A stretch of DNA of 18,005 bases from NCBI GenBank assembly GCA_031288055.1, contig JAITSD010000030.1, forward strand, positions 1-18,005, given 5' to 3'. The notes beneath the pieces are model-generated. The model was given only the letters and a program-made list of their open reading frames with translations. It did no database searches and was not told where the DNA came from. The position numbers and the translations under genes are program-made. Positions 15,734 through 18,005 of the stretch are shown one piece after another. Each line of letters starts with the position of its first letter. Positions within the stretch are counted from its first letter, which is position 1. The DNA comes from Candidatus Opitulatrix roisinitermitis (GTDB lineage Bacteria > Actinomycetota > Actinomycetes > Actinomycetales > Bifidobacteriaceae).

Positions 15734-16107
15734 TATTTCCTCTCTTGTTTTGTACCATAACGACTTCTAGCCTGTTTTCTATCTTTCACGCCTTGTGTAT
15801 CCAATGTACCACGAATTATTTTATATCTAACACCAGGTAAATCTCTAACTCTACCGCCTCTAACTAAAACAATTGAGTGCTCTTGCAAATTATGCCCCTC
15901 TCCAGGAATATAAGCTGTAACTTCCACACCAGTAGATAATCTAACCCTAGCCACTTTTCGTAAAGCAGAATTAGGTTTTTTTGGTGTTGTAGTATAAACA
16001 CGCGTACAAACACCTCGTCTTTGCGGTGAATTTCGTAAAGCCGGAGCTTTAGTCTTAGAAATCTTAGGCTTACGACCTTTTCTAACTAATTGTTGTATAG
16101 TAGGCAT
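15733..16107 (-). CDS. rpsL: 30S ribosomal protein S12 with Arg at position 88
   Basis: Decoding-centre protein of the small subunit, 124 residues, complete. Conserved blocks are RRGVCTRVYTTTPKKPNSALRK (Lys43 intact, residues 30-51) and GHNLQEHSIVLVRGGRVRDL (71-90). Position 88, nearly always Lys (K87 in E. coli counting without Met, K88 in M. tuberculosis), is Arg, encoded AGA. Changes at this site, including K88R, are known to give streptomycin resistance. The gene starts the rpsL-rpsG unit. TAGACT lies exactly 6 nt before the ATG with a TTGTAA -35 after a 16-nt spacer, and there is no Shine-Dalgarno, so a leaderless message is predicted even for this highly expressed gene. Confidence 0.98.
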   Translation of the reverse strand: MPTIQQLVRKGRKPKISKTKAPALRNSPQRRGVCTRVYTTTPKKPNSALRKVARVRLSTGVEVTAYIPGEGHNLQEHSIVLVRGGRVRDLPGVRYKIIRGTLDTQGVKDRKQARSRYGTKQERK

Positions 16108-16113
16108 AATTAT

Positions 16114-16141
16114 AGTCTATCTCACCAAAACTCTTTTACAA
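16114..16141 (-). promoter_or_regulatory. Promoter of the rpsL-rpsG unit, predicted leaderless
   Basis: On the minus strand TTGTAA (16141-16136), a 16-nt spacer and TAGACT (16119-16114) are followed by 6 nt and the rpsL ATG. This is the only leaderless-type site in the window with a recognisable -35. The overlapping TATAAT one base before the ATG is too close to act as a -10 for a message that includes the start codon. Confidence 0.5.
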
Positions 16142-16206
16142 AACATCAAAACTTTAAATTTAACCTCTAATTATAATTTAATTAACAGTTTTATTTATCC
16201 CATTTT

Positions 16207-16452
16207 TCAATTCAATCTTTGTATAAAACCAACTAGTATAATGGCTAATACCCAAATTACTGAAATTATCACAGTAATTCTATTTAAATTCTTTTCTGCC
16301 ACACCTGATGAACCAGCATTAGATGAAATACCACCACCAAACATATCGGATAAACCTCCACCTTTGCCTTTATGCATTAAAATTAACAAAACTAAAAATA
16401 ATGATGTTAAAACTAAAACGATATCTAATAAAACAGTAAACACTTCTTTCAT
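16207..16452 (-). CDS. secG: Preprotein translocase subunit SecG
   Basis: Auxiliary membrane subunit of the SecYEG channel, of normal length at 81 residues. Two hydrophobic helices (about 4-26 and 57-76) flank the conserved loop HKGKGGGLSDMFGGG (27-41), which is diagnostic. The ATG lies 2 nt after the lipoprotein stop codon, with AGAGG 7 nt upstream. SecG thus sits in the same transcription unit as secY and adk, which is not the usual place for it. About 99 nt of AT-rich DNA separates it from rpsL and holds the rpsL promoter. Confidence 0.96.
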   Translation of the reverse strand: MKEVFTVLLDIVLVLTSLFLVLLILMHKGKGGGLSDMFGGGISSNAGSSGVAEKNLNRITVIISVIWVLAIILVGFIQRLN

Positions 16453-16454
16453 TT

Positions 16455-17123
16455 TTATACCTCTACTTTTATTGATTGAACAAACTTATGAATAAAATCC
16501 TCTGTAAAATTATAAGCATTTGCCGTCTGAAAGGCAAAAGTTATATGACCTTTAGCGGTCAAAACATAAATATTTACATTATAAACCTGATTATTTTTTG
16601 ACAATGGTTGAACTTTTGCCCAAGCTCCATATAAAATATTGTCACCAGAAAAAACTGATGAAATTAATATTTTTTGCGATAAACCTAATCCAAAGATTTG
16701 ATGCATATCAGTTTGTTTTTTTAATTCGTAAACTTTAGTTAAAGGGCGATTATTATCATCTTGATAAGTCGCACTAAAAGTCACAGTGGCCTTATTATCA
16801 AATATAGCATTAGCAAAAATCACATTAGTGTTAAATTCATCTTTAGATTGGTTTTTAATTTGATCTGATTTATCAGAATCATAAACGAAGTTTTTATCTA
16901 AAACAAAATAAAACAGTTGGTTATTCACTTTCCAAGACATATTACCAGTATTTTGATCATAACTAGCACCAGTTTTAGCTTCACTATCAAGCGATGAACA
17001 ACCCGCAATAGTTAAAACCACAAAAGATAAAGTTATCACAGCGACTAAAACGCAAACTATCAATCTCTTAATCGAATCCTTTTGACCCACTTTGACTCGT
17101 GCCATTGCTTTAGTTTTCGCCAT
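16455..17123 (-). CDS. Predicted lipoprotein of unknown function
   Basis: A 222-residue protein I do not recognise. The N-terminus is long and basic (about 20 residues), then a hydrophobic segment (21-39) ends in a lipobox, VLTIAGC, with Cys42 as the likely lipidated residue. The mature part is a single mixed-strand domain of about 180 residues with no cysteine or catalytic signature. A final segment reading FIHKFVQSIKVEV resembles the end of PsbP/LpqN-like lipoproteins, a weak hint only. It lies 29 nt after adk and 2 nt before secG, so it belongs to the secY-adk-secG unit, which suggests high expression or a role in export. An AAAGG lies 11 nt before ATG. An ATG at residue 7 is a possible alternative start. 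Confidence 0.75.
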   Translation of the reverse strand: MAKTKAMARVKVGQKDSIKRLIVCVLVAVITLSFVVLTIAGCSSLDSEAKTGASYDQNTGNMSWKVNNQLFYFVLDKNFVYDSDKSDQIKNQSKDEFNTNVIFANAIFDNKATVTFSATYQDDNNRPLTKVYELKKQTDMHQIFGLGLSQKILISSVFSGDNILYGAWAKVQPLSKNNQVYNVNIYVLTAKGHITFAFQTANAYNFTEDFIHKFVQSIKVEV

Positions 17124-17152
17124 TATTCTAACTACCTTTTATAAATATTTAT

Positions 17153-17722
17153 TCAATCTAATTTTAACGCATCAATATTGCAAATAATATATTTGTTAAC
17201 CTCTTTTATACTACCTACGCCATTTAAAGTTCTAACCATTTTTCTTTTATTGTAAAAATCTAAAACCGGCTTAGTCTTATTTTCAAAAAGTTCTAACCGT
17301 CTTTCGATTATTTGTTCAACATCATCTAAACGATTTTCAATTTCTTTTCTAGCCATCATGCGATTTTTTAAAATCTGTTTAGGCGCCGATAAATCAATTA
17401 CTAAATCAATTTTCTGTCCAGCCTTATCTAATACCAAATCTAAATATTCAGCTTGGGCTAAATTACGAGGATAACCGTCCAAAATCCAACCTGTCTCAGT
17501 TTTAAACAACTGATTTTCAATAATTTCATTAACTACATTATCAGGCACAAATTCACCTTTTTCAATATAGGCTTCTGCCTTAGTACCCATAGGAGTCTTG
17601 TCAACTATAGCACTGCGTAAAACATCACCCGTAGAAAGATGTTTTAAATTATAATGCTTAGCTAATAATTTAGCTTGAGTGCCTTTACCAACGCCTTGTG
17701 GACCAAAAATTATAATATTCAT
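17153..17722 (-). CDS. adk: Adenylate kinase, short-LID type
   Basis: Interconverts ATP plus AMP with two ADP in the cytosol. Counting from the ATG at 17722 it has 189 residues: P-loop GPQGVGKGT (7-15), LSTGDVLR in the AMP-binding part, DGYPRN, and the short LID segment ENRLDDVEQIIERR without a zinc finger, as in Actinobacteria. The open frame runs seven codons further upstream to an ATG at 17743, but the start at 17722 matches the family N-terminus (MNIIIFGPQG) and lies one base after the secY stop codon, so it is preferred. secY-adk is a classic ribosomal-protein operon pair. It ends on TGA. Confidence 0.96.
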   Translation of the reverse strand: MNIIIFGPQGVGKGTQAKLLAKHYNLKHLSTGDVLRSAIVDKTPMGTKAEAYIEKGEFVPDNVVNEIIENQLFKTETGWILDGYPRNLAQAEYLDLVLDKAGQKIDLVIDLSAPKQILKNRMMARKEIENRLDDVEQIIERRLELFENKTKPVLDFYNKRKMVRTLNGVGSIKEVNKYIICNIDALKLD

Positions 17723-17723
17723 T

Positions 17724-18005
17724 TTATGATAAAAACCCGTCATAATGATGTTGTTGCAATTGAGAATTAATTTGTCTAACCGTTTCTAAACCAACACCCA
17801 CTATAATCAAAATTGTGGTGCCACCAAATGGTAAAGACTGCGAAAGACCTAGAAGTAAAATTAAAATTGTTGGAATTAATGCCACTAAAGTTAAATATAT
17901 AGAGCCAGCTGAATTAATTCTATATAAAACATATCGTAAATAATCAGCTGTGGAAGTTCCAGCTCTAATGCCAGGAATAAAGCCGCCTTGATTTTTCATA
18001 TTATC
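17724..18005 (-). CDS. secY: Protein translocase subunit SecY, C-terminal part only
   Basis: The last 93 codons of the channel-forming subunit of the Sec translocon; the gene continues past the right edge. Landmarks are GGFIPGIRAG, TADYLRYVL and the final FGGTTILIIVGVGLETVRQINSQL followed by HHYDGFLS, with two membrane helices. The frame stays open to base 18005 (two more codons before the internal Met at 17999), so that Met is not the start. The stop TAA is one base from adk, as expected for a secY-adk operon. Confidence 0.96.
   Translation of the reverse strand, partial: DNMKNQGGFIPGIRAGTSTADYLRYVLYRINSAGSIYLTLVALIPTILILLLGLSQSLPFGGTTILIIVGVGLETVRQINSQLQQHHYDGFLS

Overview
The window is strongly AT-rich, and every convincing gene lies on the minus strand, so transcription runs from right to left. 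It looks like a chromosomal piece of a low-GC Gram-positive actinobacterium. The evidence is a UPF0182/COG1615 protein of typical actinobacterial length, a DivIVA-domain protein of the kind next to actinobacterial dxr genes, a class E sortase followed by a tiny membrane protein with the LWR..PGPVWLK and FPWLSD..PQP pattern, a short-LID adenylate kinase and the dxr-rseP pair. Termite-gut or other Bifidobacteriaceae-like lineages are possible, but that is a guess. TGA is a normal stop here (dxr and adk end on it).

Layout from right to left, in the direction of transcription: the 3' end of secY; adk; a lipoprotein of unknown function; secG; rpsL and rpsG; a pyridine-nucleotide-disulfide oxidoreductase of the NADH oxidase/peroxidase family; UPF0182; an extracellular 5'-nucleotidase-type metallophosphatase with a C-terminal sorting signal; a class E sortase; a 53-residue membrane protein that is easily missed; a metallo-beta-lactamase-fold hydrolase that starts with TTG; phosphatidylserine decarboxylase; a DivIVA-domain protein, dxr and the site-2 protease rseP; a subtilisin-like protease with SLH repeats; and the 5' end of a tRNA, probably tRNA-Trp, cut by the left edge. 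No gene-free stretch exceeds 300 bases.

Functionally the window joins translation and protein export (rpsL, rpsG, secY, secG, adk) to the cell envelope. The envelope genes are the nucleotidase with its neighbouring sortase, the SLH protease, phosphatidylethanolamine synthesis, and the intramembrane protease. Isoprenoid precursor synthesis (dxr) is also present.

The most interesting signals are: (1) five genes that head transcription units have a TANNNT box exactly 6 nt before the start codon and no Shine-Dalgarno, which predicts leaderless mRNAs, while three closely packed downstream cistrons (rpsG, rseP, secG) have clear Shine-Dalgarno sites; (2) ribosomal protein S12 carries Arg at position 88, where a substitution is known to give streptomycin resistance; (3) the Nox/Npx-family flavoprotein has Ala instead of the redox-active Cys42; (4) a sortase overlaps the gene of its likely substrate; (5) rpsL-rpsG is followed by the flavoprotein instead of fusA and tuf. 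I see no mobile element, CRISPR array or clear Rho-independent terminator.
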